Below are positions 1 through 8,284 of a stretch of DNA of 42,471 nt, one piece after another. The stretch's first letter is position 1; each line of letters starts with the position of its first letter. Source of the stretch: Acidimicrobiaceae bacterium (GTDB lineage Bacteria > Actinomycetota > Acidimicrobiia > Acidimicrobiales > Aldehydirespiratoraceae); contig VXWX01000018.1 in the NCBI GenBank assembly GCA_009835735.1, positions 1-42,471 on the forward strand, in the 5' to 3' direction. Position numbers and translations under genes: made by a program. The notes below the pieces were generated by a model. The model was not told the DNA's origin, did not search any database, and worked only from the letters and a program-made list of their open reading frames with translations.

Positions 1-31
1 CGCCCTGGGAGAGTAGGACGCCGCCGGATTT
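1..31 (+). rRNA. rrf: 5S ribosomal RNA, 3' end (partial)
   Basis: The first ~31 bases match the conserved 3' end of bacterial 5S rRNA: the loop E/helix IV block GGGAGAGTAGGACGCCGCC followed by the closing helix. The rest of the gene and presumably the 23S and 16S genes lie to the left of the window. It is followed within 10 bases by a strong hairpin, as expected at the end of an rRNA operon. The exact 3' end is uncertain by a few bases. Confidence 0.88.
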
Positions 32-39
32 CGCCGATC

Positions 40-72
40 AGAAGGCCCCGTCGACCAGGTCCGGGGCCTTCT
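40..72 (+). terminator. Hairpin terminator of the rRNA operon
   Basis: A perfect 11-bp inverted repeat, AGAAGGCCCCG (40-50) and CGGGGCCTTCT (62-72), flanks an 11-nt loop just after the 5S rRNA. There is no run of T after the stem, which is common in G+C-rich actinobacteria. Placement and symmetry support transcription termination of the rRNA operon. Confidence 0.8.
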
Positions 73-182
73 GCCATTCCGGGGCACCCGAATTGGCAGC
101 GTCCTGCCCCCTATAGGGGTCGTGCTGCTGCCAGTTGGCAATGGGGCTCTCTGCCGTTTCGGTGCGCGGATAGGCTCCGCTC

Positions 183-899
183 ATGCCGCGGAAGAGCGAC
201 AGGTCGGGTCGCTCGCGGTCGGGGCCGGGCGGGGGCAGACCGCGCCAGCGAGTCCCGTTGCCGCCGGTGCCGCATCCTGCGCCGGATCCTCATGCCGAAC
301 TGATACGCGCGCTGGGGCCTGAGCGCGGCCGGAGCGCGGTGCGGCGCTTCGAGGCTGCGGCCAAGGCGTTCCGGGCCGAGCGGTTCAAGGAGGCCCTTCC
401 CCTGCTCACCCGGCTGGCCCGAGACGCGCCCGAGGTCACCGATGTGCGGGAGCTGCACGGCCTAGTGCTGTACCGGTTGGGCCGGTTCAGCGCCGCCATG
501 GCCGAGCTTGAGTTCTTCCGCGAGCTGAGCGGCTCGGTGGAGCAGCATCCGGTGCTGGCCGACTGCCACCGTGCCCTGGGTCGCTGGGCCGACGTAGAGG
601 AGCTGTGGAAGGAGCTCGGCGCGGCGTCGCCGTCCGCCGAACTGGTGACCGAGGGCCGACTGGTCCTGGCCGGTGCCAAGGCCGACAGGGGAGAACTGCC
701 GGCGGCCATCCGGGTGCTGGAGCAGGGCTGGCGGCTGCCGTCCCGGCCCCGGGACCACCACCTGCGCCGGGCCTACGCCCTCGCCGACCTGTATGAACGG
801 GCCGGCCGTTCCCCGAGGGCCCGGGAGCTGTTCCGGTGGGTCGAGACCCACGACTCGCGGTTGGCCGACGTGTCCCAACGGGTCCGCGCTCTCTCCTGA
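183..899 (+). CDS. TPR-repeat protein of unknown function
   Basis: A 238-residue protein. The first ~40 residues are Arg/Gly/Pro-rich and probably disordered. The rest is helical and Ala/Leu/Arg-rich with the spacing of tetratricopeptide repeats, for example the segments around FRAERFKEALPLLTRLARDA, LYRLGRFSAAMAELEFF, HRALGRWADVEELWKEL and LADLYERAGRSPRARELF. TPR arrays bind protein partners; no catalytic motif is visible. It has no signal peptide, so it is cytosolic. It stands alone just after the rRNA operon and converges with the oxidoreductase ending at 945. The ATG at 183 is used because it is the first in the frame, although the ribosome-binding site is weak. Function cannot be assigned from sequence. 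Confidence 0.75.
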   Translation: MPRKSDRSGRSRSGPGGGRPRQRVPLPPVPHPAPDPHAELIRALGPERGRSAVRRFEAAAKAFRAERFKEALPLLTRLARDAPEVTDVRELHGLVLYRLGRFSAAMAELEFFRELSGSVEQHPVLADCHRALGRWADVEELWKELGAASPSAELVTEGRLVLAGAKADRGELPAAIRVLEQGWRLPSRPRDHHLRRAYALADLYERAGRSPRARELFRWVETHDSRLADVSQRVRALS

Positions 900-944
900 G
901 GCCGCCCGCACCCACAAGCCCCGCCGGGCGTTGTCGGCGTCAAG

Positions 945-2303
945 TCAGACGGCGGCGGCTCGCACAGGGGCGAACCGGGCCTCCATTTCTCGGCGGATCC
1001 TCACCGCGTCGCTGGCCTCGTCGACCTTCACGTCGGCCCAGGTGATGACTCGGCCTTTGGGCACGTCGTTGACCAGGGGCACGTTGTGGGCGATGCCGAT
1101 CGGCAGGGCGCCCTCGGCGACGCTGTCGCCGGCCGGCATCAGCCGGCCCCGGACGGTGAAGCCCCCCTCGCCGTCGAGGCTCTCGCCGGCGTTGAGGTGG
1201 CGTTTGGCCACAGCTACGGCATCGCCGCGGAACCCGGTGGGCGTCCCGGTCGGCTCGCCGCGCAGGGCGGCGCTCAAGACCGACACGCCAACCTCCAGGC
1301 CGATCAGATGGTACGGCTTGTAGGTCGCGCTGTAGCGGCCGCTGCGGTCGGTGATGAGGCCGTACTCGGAGAAGCAGCGCTCGGTGTAGTCGCTGGACGC
1401 CTCGAAGACCACGTACACGCCCCAGCGCAGGTCGCGTTCCACGGGCTCGCCGTTCCGATGGAGCGACGAGACCACCTCCACCTGGCCCTTGTGGTGCAGC
1501 GTGCCGCCCTCGGTACACGGTCGCAACACCTCTGCGAGCTCGTGAATACCGGCCGGCGGGAACTCGAGCCCGCCCGGTGCCGGCGTCAGTTCGGTGGCGT
1601 TGGACACCGCGGCCATCTCGATCGCCGACTTGGTGCCGTCGAGGAATGAGTTGAACATCTGCGGGTTCATGCCGCCCTGAGCGGCCTGTTCGGGCGAGAT
1701 GCCGTAGCCGTCCCAGACCGTGTCGGGGGTGGAATCGTGGAAGCTCGGCAGGTACTTGGTGCCCTTGCCCGCGGCGACGACGCCGAGGCCTGAGGCTTGT
1801 GCCCAGTCGACCATCTCGCAGATCAGCGCCGGCTGGTCGCCGTAGGCCATCGAGTAGACCAGCCCGGCCCGCCGGGCCTCGGCGGCCAGCAACGGTCCGG
1901 CCAGGACGTCGGCTTCGACGTTGGCCATGACGACGTGCTTGCCGTTGGCGACGGCGGCCCGGGCGTGCGTCAGGCCGGCCGGGGGGTTGCCGGTCGCGTC
2001 GATCACGACCTCCACCCCGTCGGCGGCGATCAACTCCAAGGCATCGTCGGTCAGGTGGATCGTGCTGTGCTCCAGCGCGGCGGCCGGCGACGGAGCACCG
2101 CAGATACCATCGGGCCAGCCGGTCGCGGCCAGGGCGGCGCGGGCCCGGTGGGGATCGAGATCGGCGACGGCTGTCACACAAAGGCCCGGCGTGGTCCTGG
2201 CTTGGGCCAGGAACATCGAGCCGAACTTGCCGGCTCCGATCAGGCCGACAGTGACGGGGCGGCCCTCAGCGACGCGCTCCTGCAGCAGCCGGAAGAGATT
2301 CAT
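945..2303 (-). CDS. NAD(P)-dependent oxidoreductase with C-terminal SAF domain (DRL-like)
   Basis: A 452-residue protein. An N-terminal Rossmann fold is seen in VGLIGAGKFGSMF (about residues 18-30), followed by a homoserine-dehydrogenase/Gfo-Idh-like half with VVIDATGNPP. The C-terminal ~80 residues look like a SAF domain (LPIGIAHNVPLVNDVPKG, then VITWADV). This layout is that of the DXR-like (DRL) family, in which Brucella DRL can replace DXR in isoprenoid synthesis; most relatives are uncharacterised and some probably act on sugar acids or polyols. No mutation of the nucleotide loop is seen. The start codon lies inside the 3' end of the upstream PhyH gene (38-base overlap), so the two are almost certainly co-transcribed and translationally coupled. 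Family is fairly sure; substrate is unknown. Confidence 0.8.
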   Translation of the reverse strand: MNLFRLLQERVAEGRPVTVGLIGAGKFGSMFLAQARTTPGLCVTAVADLDPHRARAALAATGWPDGICGAPSPAAALEHSTIHLTDDALELIAADGVEVVIDATGNPPAGLTHARAAVANGKHVVMANVEADVLAGPLLAAEARRAGLVYSMAYGDQPALICEMVDWAQASGLGVVAAGKGTKYLPSFHDSTPDTVWDGYGISPEQAAQGGMNPQMFNSFLDGTKSAIEMAAVSNATELTPAPGGLEFPPAGIHELAEVLRPCTEGGTLHHKGQVEVVSSLHRNGEPVERDLRWGVYVVFEASSDYTERCFSEYGLITDRSGRYSATYKPYHLIGLEVGVSVLSAALRGEPTGTPTGFRGDAVAVAKRHLNAGESLDGEGGFTVRGRLMPAGDSVAEGALPIGIAHNVPLVNDVPKGRVITWADVKVDEASDAVRIRREMEARFAPVRAAAV

Positions 2304-3135
2304 GCTGTGGATCCAAACTGGGGTCGCGTGCGTACGGGTCGGGAGTCGAGTCCTGGAGTCGAATCAGTTCTTCGAGGCAGTCGTCGGCCAGCGGCTCGAT
2401 CGGAGCGAAGTCACGCAGGGCACGCCACTCCGCCCGTCGGAACCTGCGGATGTGGTTCGAGACCTCACAGAGGCTCAGGTAGACGATCACCCGGCTCAAG
2501 GGGCTGATGTTGGGCGGGCTGGCGTGCGCCATATTGGAGTGGAACAGCAGCACGCAACCGGCCTTGCCGGTCGGCGCGACCACGCCACCTCTCTCGGCCA
2601 GCTCGCTGACTGTCTCACGCTCCAGGCACCAGAGCGGATAGGTGGTGGTCTCCAGGTCGTGGCTGGCCTCGAGCACGCCGAGCTTGTGGCTGCCCGGAAG
2701 GAGGAGCAGGGGGCCGTTGGCCGCGGTCACGTCGTCGAGGAAGACAGCGATGTTCATGGCCCGCGGCTCGGGCATGTCGTCATCGCGCTGCCAGGTGCCG
2801 TAGTCCTGGTGCCACTGCCAGACCGCGCCGTCGAAGGCCGCCTTCGCGTTGATCTTGAACTGGTGCATGTACACCTTGCCGTCGAGGATCTGCATCACCG
2901 GCTCGAGGAGCCGCGGGTGCGCGGCGATGCGCCGGTACGCCTCGTTGTAGCGGTGGGCGGCGAACGCGCTGCGGGGTGCGCCGTTGTCCTCGCGCCAGAC
3001 CTCCTCCCGCTCCATGGCGAAGCAGATGTCAGCCTCGCGGCGCAGCAGAGCGGCCTCCGCGGCCGAGAAGACATCGGGCAAGAACAGGTAGCCCGTCTCG
3101 TCGAATTCCCGGAGTTGGTCGTCGGTGAGCCTCAT
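2266..3135 (-). CDS. PhyH-family Fe(II)/2-oxoglutarate dioxygenase, ectoine-hydroxylase-like
   Basis: A 289-residue member of the phytanoyl-CoA dioxygenase family. The iron site is intact: WHQDYGTW gives H109 and D111, and HSNMAHASPPN gives H204; R215 is a good candidate for binding 2-oxoglutarate. The stretch WQWHQDYGTWQRDDDMPEPR, the GPLLLLPGSHK motif and the N-I-S-P tail after the distal His resemble ectoine hydroxylase (EctD) more than the other four PhyH proteins in the window do. No ectABC genes are nearby, so ectoine itself is not supported as substrate. A purine-rich ribosome-binding site (AGGGGGGA) lies 8 bases before the ATG. It forms a two-gene operon with the DRL-like oxidoreductase, suggesting hydroxylation followed by oxidation of one small molecule. 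It is divergent from the aldolase gene. Confidence 0.85.
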   Translation of the reverse strand: MRLTDDQLREFDETGYLFLPDVFSAAEAALLRREADICFAMEREEVWREDNGAPRSAFAAHRYNEAYRRIAAHPRLLEPVMQILDGKVYMHQFKINAKAAFDGAVWQWHQDYGTWQRDDDMPEPRAMNIAVFLDDVTAANGPLLLLPGSHKLGVLEASHDLETTTYPLWCLERETVSELAERGGVVAPTGKAGCVLLFHSNMAHASPPNISPLSRVIVYLSLCEVSNHIRRFRRAEWRALRDFAPIEPLADDCLEELIRLQDSTPDPYARDPSLDPQHESLPAAAGARR

Positions 3136-3319
3136 CGCTCGTCCCCCCTGACTTGGGCAACGACGCTAGTGCACCCGTCCGAGCCCCGCCCGACGCGGGG
3201 CCCGTCTCGCGGGTCCGCGCTCGCTGACGGGTTGGGGCGCTACCGTGGCGGCAGGCGGGCGCGGGTCGCTCGGCTTGCCGACCGGCGGTCGCCTCGGACC
3301 ACCCCATCAGGAGCTTTCC

Positions 3320-4369
3320 GTGGACATTCACACCCTGCTCGGCGAAGCTGCCGAGTCGCTGCTCGAGCATGAGTGCAAGACCTTCGAGCGGGATTCGCTG
3401 ACCCTTCCCGGCCCCGATTTCGTGGACCGGGTCCTCGCCGCCAGCGATCGCTCGCCCCAGGTGCTGCGCAGCATCCAGTCGCTGTTCGGCAGCGGCCGGC
3501 TGGCCGGCACCGGCTACGTGTCGATACTGCCCGTCGACCAGGGCATCGAGCACTCGGGCGCAGCCTCTTTCGCGCCCAACCCGGCCTACTTCGACCCCAT
3601 GAACATCGTGGAGCTGGCCATCGAGGGAGGCTGCAACGCGGTGGCCACCACGTTCGGCGTGCTGGGCATGGCGTCGCGCCGCTACGCCCATCGCATCCCG
3701 TTCATCGTCAAGCTCAACCACAACGAGCTGCTGAGCCACCCCGAGTCGTACGACCAGGTGATGTTCGGCTCGGTGGACCAGGCTTGGGATCTCGGCGCGG
3801 CCGGCGTGGGCGCCACCGTCTACTTCGGTTCCGAGAATGCCCGGCGCCAGATCGGCGAGGTCTCCGAGGCCTTCGCGGCTGCGCACGAACTCGGCATGTT
3901 CACCGTGCTGTGGTGCTACCTGCGCAACTCGGCGTTCAAAGTGGACGGCACCGACTACCACGCGGCGGCCGACCTGACCGGTCAGGCCAACCACATGGGC
4001 GTCACCATCGAGGCTGACATCATCAAGCAGAAGTTGCCCACCAACAACGGCGGATACCGGGCCGTGGGCTTCGGCAAGACCCACGACCTCGTCTACGACC
4101 AGCTCACCAGCGACCACCCCATCGACCTGTGCCGCTACCAGGTGGCCAACTGCTACATGGGCCGGATCGGGCTGATCAACAGCGGCGGGGCATCGTCGGG
4201 CGCCAGCGATCTGGCCGAGGCGGTCGCCACCGCGGTGATCAACAAGCGGGCCGGCGGCACCGGGCTGATCTCGGGCCGCAAGGCCTTCCAGCGGCCCATG
4301 GCCTCCGGTGTTGAGCTGCTCAACGCCATCCAGGACGTGTACCTGGACGCCTCCGTCACCGTGGCCTGA
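3320..4369 (+). CDS. fbaB: Class I fructose-bisphosphate aldolase, DhnA type
   Basis: A 349-residue DhnA-type class I aldolase, which splits fructose 1,6-bisphosphate by a lysine Schiff base without metal. Family motifs include [10 protein letters not shown] (near residue 70), [27 protein letters not shown] and INSGGASSG, plus [13 protein letters not shown] at the C-terminus that binds the phosphate end and carries candidate lysines. Length is typical for bacterial FbaB. GTG at 3320 is chosen because AGGAG sits 6 bases before it (3309-3313) and family homology begins here; an in-frame GTG at 3245 would add 25 low-complexity residues. Probably glycolysis/gluconeogenesis. A role on other ketose phosphates cannot be excluded, but nothing suggests a link to the sugar island. 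Confidence 0.9.
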   Translation: MDIHTLLGEAAESLLEHECKTFERDSLTLPGPDFVDRVLAASDRSPQVLRSIQSLFGSGRLAGTGYVSILPVDQGIEHSGAASFAPNPAYFDPMNIVELAIEGGCNAVATTFGVLGMASRRYAHRIPFIVKLNHNELLSHPESYDQVMFGSVDQAWDLGAAGVGATVYFGSENARRQIGEVSEAFAAAHELGMFTVLWCYLRNSAFKVDGTDYHAAADLTGQANHMGVTIEADIIKQKLPTNNGGYRAVGFGKTHDLVYDQLTSDHPIDLCRYQVANCYMGRIGLINSGGASSGASDLAEAVATAVINKRAGGTGLISGRKAFQRPMASGVELLNAIQDVYLDASVTVA

Positions 4370-4422
4370 ATCCGGGTAGCGCAGAACCTGCAAATGAACG
4401 GGCCGAAAGCTGTGGCCTCAAA

Positions 4423-4432
4423 CGGTATACCG
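4423..4432. promoter_or_regulatory. 10-bp palindrome upstream of korA
   Basis: CGGTATACCG is a perfect palindrome in the 152-base gap before korA, about 90 bases from the chosen start. Its TATAC core is unusually A+T-rich for the region, so it could be an operator or part of a -10 element. A related core (GGTATAC) occurs near 34490. GntR/FadR-type regulators bind similar GTATAC centres, but no regulator gene is present, so this is only a candidate site. Confidence 0.3.
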
Positions 4433-4521
4433 GCTATCGTGACGCCTGCGGGCCGGAGATGGTGGGTCTCAACCGCGAGCCGTGCCGTCTGCTCCCGCAC
4501 AGCGGATGCAAAGGAGCATCA

Positions 4522-6408
4522 GTGACCGAGACTTCGGCACGGACCCCGGAGGTCCGTACGACCGATGGCATCGTCCTTCGCTTCGCCGGCGACTCAGGCG
4601 ACGGCATGCAGCTCACCGGCGACCGTTTCACCTCGGCCAGCGCCCTGTTCGGCAACGACCTGGCCACCCTGCCCGAGTTTCCCGCGGAGATCAGGGCCCC
4701 GGCCGGCACGCTGGCCGGAGTCTCGTCGTTCCAGGTCCACATCTCCGACCACGACATCACCACCCCCGGCGATGCCCCGACGGTGCTGGTGGCCATGAAC
4801 CCGGCCGCACTCCAGGCAGACCTGCATCTGCTCAAACCGGGCGGGACCGTCATCGTCAACGCGGACGCCTTCAACGAGCGCAACCTGGCCAAGGCCGGAT
4901 ACGAGTCCAACCCGCTGGAGGACGGCAGCCTCGACGGCTACACGGTGGTCACCGCCCCCATGACCGACCTCACCAAGCGGGCCTGCCAGGATCTGGGCGT
5001 CAAGCCCCGCGACGCCGAGCGGTCCAAGAACTTCTTCGCCCTCGGGCTGGTGTCGTGGCTGTACTCGCGCCCCGTCAAGCCCACCGTCGACTGGATCGAC
5101 GGCAAGTTCGCGGGGCGCGACACGGTGATCGCAGCCAACAAGGCCGCCTTCGCCGCCGGCCACGCCTTCGGCGAGACCGCCGAGCTGGGCGCCAGCCGGC
5201 TGATGGTCCAGCCGGCCGCGCTCGAGCCGGGCACCTACACCAACATCAACGGCAACACCGCCCTGTCGTGGGGGCTCATCGCCGCCTCCCAGCAAGCCGG
5301 AATACCGCTGTTCCTGGGGTCCTACCCGATCACTCCGGCCAGCGACGTCCTGCATGAGCTGGCCCGGCACAAGAACTTCGGGGTCCGCACCCTCCAGGCC
5401 GAGGACGAGATCGGCGCAGTGGGTGCGGCCCTCGGCGCGGCCTACGGGGGCCACATCGGCGTCACCACAACCTCGGGTCCCGGCATGGCTCTCAAGGCCG
5501 AGACCGTGGGCCTGGCCGTGAGCCTTGAGGTGCCGCTGGTGGTCATCGACATCCAGCGGGGCGGCCCGTCGACGGGCCTGCCGACCAAGACCGAGGCCGC
5601 CGACCTGCTCATGGCCATGTACGGCCGCCACGGCGAAGCGCCCCTGCCCATAGTGGCGGCCCAGAGCCCGTCGGACTGCTTCTTCACGGCCATCGAGGCG
5701 GTGCGCCTGGCCGTGGAGCACCGCACGCCGGTGATCCTGCTGTCGGACGGCTACCTGGCCAACAGCAGCGAGCCTTGGCGCATCCCCGATGTCGAGCAGC
5801 TCGACTCCATCGCCGTCAACTTCGCCTCCAAGCCCAACCACGTGAACGACGAGGGCGAGTCCGTCTTCTGGCCCTTCCGCCGCGACGAGCGGCTGGTGCG
5901 CCCCTGGGCCATCCCTGGAACTCCGGGACTCATGCACCGCATCGGAGGGATCGAGAAGGAGGACGGCAGCGGCAATATCAGCTACGAGCCCGACAACCAT
6001 CAGGCCATGGTGCGGCTGCGGGCCGAGCGCATCGCCCTGATCGCCCACCACATCCCGCCCGCCGAGGTCGTCGGCGACCCGGACGCGTCCGTCGCCGTGG
6101 TCAGCTGGGGCTCGACGTGGGGCGCCATCACCTCGGCCCGCCGCCGGATCGAGTCGGCGGGCCGACGCCTTGCCCACATCCACCTGCGCCATCTGAATCC
6201 GCTGCCCGCCAACCTCGGGGACCTGCTGCGGTCGTTCGAGCGGGTCGTGGTGCCCGAGATGAACACCGGGCAGCTCTGCCGGATGCTGCGGGCCGAGTAT
6301 CTCGTCGACGCCAAGTCGGTGACCAAGGTCTCGGGCCAGCCCTTCACCGCGGCGGAGTTGGTGGAGGCGTTCGGGGAGGCGATCGGGGCGACGGGAGAGC
6401 AACGATGA
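4522..6408 (+). CDS. korA: 2-oxoglutarate:ferredoxin oxidoreductase, fused gamma-alpha subunit
   Basis: A 628-residue KorA. With KorB it oxidatively decarboxylates 2-oxoglutarate to succinyl-CoA, reducing ferredoxin. The N-terminal ~190 residues are the gamma domain (IVLRFAGDSGDGMQLTGDR, AEIRAPAGTLAGVSSFQ). From about residue 215 the alpha domain follows: GSYPITPASDVLHELA, QAEDEIGAVGAALGAAYGG, TTTSGPGMALKAE, RGGPSTGLPTKTEAADLL and PVILLSDGYLANSSEPW. This order and length match mycobacterial and other aerobic actinobacterial KorA. The GTG at 4522 has AAGGAG 5 bases upstream (4511-4516); an in-frame ATG at 4459 would add 21 unrelated residues. The stop overlaps the korB start as ATGA, so the subunits are coupled. 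Confidence 0.95.
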   Translation: MTETSARTPEVRTTDGIVLRFAGDSGDGMQLTGDRFTSASALFGNDLATLPEFPAEIRAPAGTLAGVSSFQVHISDHDITTPGDAPTVLVAMNPAALQADLHLLKPGGTVIVNADAFNERNLAKAGYESNPLEDGSLDGYTVVTAPMTDLTKRACQDLGVKPRDAERSKNFFALGLVSWLYSRPVKPTVDWIDGKFAGRDTVIAANKAAFAAGHAFGETAELGASRLMVQPAALEPGTYTNINGNTALSWGLIAASQQAGIPLFLGSYPITPASDVLHELARHKNFGVRTLQAEDEIGAVGAALGAAYGGHIGVTTTSGPGMALKAETVGLAVSLEVPLVVIDIQRGGPSTGLPTKTEAADLLMAMYGRHGEAPLPIVAAQSPSDCFFTAIEAVRLAVEHRTPVILLSDGYLANSSEPWRIPDVEQLDSIAVNFASKPNHVNDEGESVFWPFRRDERLVRPWAIPGTPGLMHRIGGIEKEDGSGNISYEPDNHQAMVRLRAERIALIAHHIPPAEVVGDPDASVAVVSWGSTWGAITSARRRIESAGRRLAHIHLRHLNPLPANLGDLLRSFERVVVPEMNTGQLCRMLRAEYLVDAKSVTKVSGQPFTAAELVEAFGEAIGATGEQR

Positions 6409-7418
6409 CCGACGTGCCCGTGACGACCCGCAAGGACTGGACCACCGACCAGGAGGTCCGCTGGTGCCCGGGCTGCGGCGACTACTCGATCCTCACCGCG
6501 GTGCAGCTGCTGATGCCCGAGCTGGAAGTGAGGCGCGAGGACACGGTCTTCGTGTCGGGGATCGGCTGCGCGGCCCGGTTCCCGTACTACATGAACACCT
6601 ACGGCCTGCACGCCATCCACGGGCGCTCGCCGGCGGTGGCCACCGGCCTGGCCATGGCACGGGGCGACCTGCACGTCTGGGTGGTGGGCGGCGACGGCGA
6701 CATGATGTCGATCGGGGGCAACCACCTGATCCACGCGCTGCGCCGCAACGTGAACCTGAACATCCTGCTGTTCAACAACCAGATCTACGGGCTGACCAAG
6801 GGGCAGTACTCGCCCACCAGCGAGCGGGGCAAGGTCACCAAGTCCACCCCCCACGGCTCGGTGGAGCAGCCCTTCAACGCGATCTCTCTGGCGTTGGGGG
6901 CCGAGGCGTCGTTCGTGGCCCGCACCCATGACATGGACCGTGGCCACATGCAGGAGATGTTCCGGCGGGCCCACGAGCACCCGGGAGCGGCGTTCGTCGA
7001 GGTCTTCCAGAACTGCAACGTGTTCAACGACGGCGCCTTCGCGGCCCTAACCAAGCGCGATGCCCGCGACTCGATGCTGATCGACCTGCGCCACGGCGAG
7101 CCGGTGCGCTTCGGAGCCGACGACGAGTTCGGCGTGGTGATGGACGGCGGTCGAGCTCGGGTGGTGCAGGTCGCTGATGTGGGAGTGGATGCGCTCGTGG
7201 TGCACGACGAGGCCGATCCCGACCCGTCGGTGGCGTTCGCGCTGAGCCGCCTGGCCAACACCAACGACGTGCCCACCCCGATCGGGGTCTTCCGGGCCGT
7301 CGAGCGCTCGGAGTACGGCTCGGCCGTCACCTCCCAGATAGCCGCCTCTCAATCGAAGGCCGGACCCGGAGACCTCCACAAGCTGCTGCACTCCCGCCCC
7401 ACCTGGCAGGTCGCCTGA
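6405..7418 (+). CDS. korB: 2-oxoglutarate:ferredoxin oxidoreductase, beta subunit
   Basis: A 337-residue KorB, the thiamine-diphosphate subunit partnering KorA. Motifs: WCPGCGDYSIL near the N-terminus (Cys ligands of a [4Fe-4S] cluster), SGIGCAARFPYYMNTYGLH, the TPP/Mg motif GGDGDMMSIGGNHLIHALRR ending in NLNILLFNN, and QIYGLTKGQYSPTSERG, which is typical of the 2-oxoglutarate-type rather than pyruvate-type enzyme. Length is as expected. The ATG overlaps the korA stop by 4 bases. No ferredoxin gene is adjacent. It converges with the PhyH gene ending at 7444. Supplying succinyl-CoA while consuming 2-oxoglutarate makes it a metabolic neighbour of the dioxygenases, but a functional link is not shown. 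Confidence 0.95.
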   Translation: MTDVPVTTRKDWTTDQEVRWCPGCGDYSILTAVQLLMPELEVRREDTVFVSGIGCAARFPYYMNTYGLHAIHGRSPAVATGLAMARGDLHVWVVGGDGDMMSIGGNHLIHALRRNVNLNILLFNNQIYGLTKGQYSPTSERGKVTKSTPHGSVEQPFNAISLALGAEASFVARTHDMDRGHMQEMFRRAHEHPGAAFVEVFQNCNVFNDGAFAALTKRDARDSMLIDLRHGEPVRFGADDEFGVVMDGGRARVVQVADVGVDALVVHDEADPDPSVAFALSRLANTNDVPTPIGVFRAVERSEYGSAVTSQIAASQSKAGPGDLHKLLHSRPTWQVA

Positions 7419-7443
7419 GAGGCCTGAGCCCGCGGCTTGAGTC

Positions 7444-8277
7444 CTACTCGGTGATGGTGTCGGGCCGCTCCCACGCATAGGGCGGCTCCAGCATCCGGCG
7501 CTCCAGGGGTGTCCAATCGTCGGTGTCCGTGTGGAACGGCCGCGGGTAGGCGCCGCCCGGATGTTCCCGCCCGTCCTCCCGGTAGCGCCCGACGAAGGCC
7601 ATGTGGCCCGGCATGTATCGATAGAACAGCGCCCGGCGCTCGTGTTCTGCGGTCCAGGGCAGGGTGCCGTGGGTGAGCGCCTCGGTGAACAGCACGGCCG
7701 AACCGGCCCTCAGCGGCACCGGCTGGACCCAGGGGCCCGGATCGGTGATGGGCTCGAAGCTGTCCGGGCAGGCGAAGTTGCTCTTATGGCTGCCGGGCAG
7801 CGCGCAGAACCCGCCGTCGGCGGGACCGACGTCGCACAGCGCGTAATGCACCACCACCAGTCCGCAGTGGATGCGCCCTCGCGATACCTCGTAGGCGATG
7901 GCCGGATCCCATGGTGTGCCACCGCCGTGCAGCCCGAACGGCCGGCCTCCCTTGCTCATGACCATGGCGTGACCATGGTCGTAGCGGAACGCGGGGCCCA
8001 GTACCTCGGCCAGATAGGGCACGATGCGCTGGTGGGCGATGAGCTGGCGGAACGGCTTGTCCCACATGTGCAGCGGTCCGGCCGACATCTGGTGCTCGTC
8101 GTTCTGCCAGAAATCGAAGGACAGATCGTCACCCCGGGACTGGTTCCAGATGTCGTAGTCGTCGAGCAGGCCGTTGAGCTCCTCAAGCTCCCCGGCCCCC
8201 AGGGCGTCCTCGATGACCAGGAATCCCTGGAGGTCGAACAGGTAGCGCTCCTCCTCGGTCATTCCGCTGACCGTCAT
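7444..8277 (-). CDS. PhyH-family dioxygenase-like protein lacking the HxD carboxylate (tandem copy 2)
   Basis: A 277-residue PhyH-fold protein, closely similar to and aligning without gaps for over 160 residues to its upstream neighbour (8285-9121). Retained features are GGFCALPGSHKSNF, EALTHGTLPW (H203, distal iron ligand) and the following HERRALFYR (2-oxoglutarate Arg). The proximal motif is LHGGGTPWD: H117 is followed by G119 where canonical members have Asp. An Asp occurs only at 124. HxG is the arrangement known from Fe/2OG halogenases, but this LHGGG type may simply be an uncharacterised branch. ATG at 8277 is chosen since it begins the same M-T-(V/I)-x-G-M-T-E-E-E-R-Y as the neighbour and leaves a 7-base gap; an upstream start at 8322 would overlap it. 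Last gene of the leftward rhamnosidase operon. Confidence 0.85.
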   Translation of the reverse strand: MTVSGMTEEERYLFDLQGFLVIEDALGAGELEELNGLLDDYDIWNQSRGDDLSFDFWQNDEHQMSAGPLHMWDKPFRQLIAHQRIVPYLAEVLGPAFRYDHGHAMVMSKGGRPFGLHGGGTPWDPAIAYEVSRGRIHCGLVVVHYALCDVGPADGGFCALPGSHKSNFACPDSFEPITDPGPWVQPVPLRAGSAVLFTEALTHGTLPWTAEHERRALFYRYMPGHMAFVGRYREDGREHPGGAYPRPFHTDTDDWTPLERRMLEPPYAWERPDTITE

Positions 8278-8284
8278 CCGGCCG

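Noticed and set aside
2266..3135. Call as ectoine hydroxylase (ectD)
   Set aside because: Motifs are similar, but no ectABC neighbours are present and the partner is a DRL-like oxidoreductase, so the specific name is not justified.
1921..3372. 483-codon plus-strand frame across the DRL-like and PhyH genes
   Set aside because: Opposite strand of two recognised proteins; no family motifs.
3029..4393. 454-codon open frame on the minus strand across the aldolase
   Set aside because: Antisense to a well-conserved class I aldolase; composition is typical of a shadow.
4594..6402. 602-codon open frame on the minus strand opposite korA
   Set aside because: Shadow frame caused by high third-position G+C; korA is unambiguous, and the antisense product has low-complexity Gly/Asp/Val-rich content with no motif.
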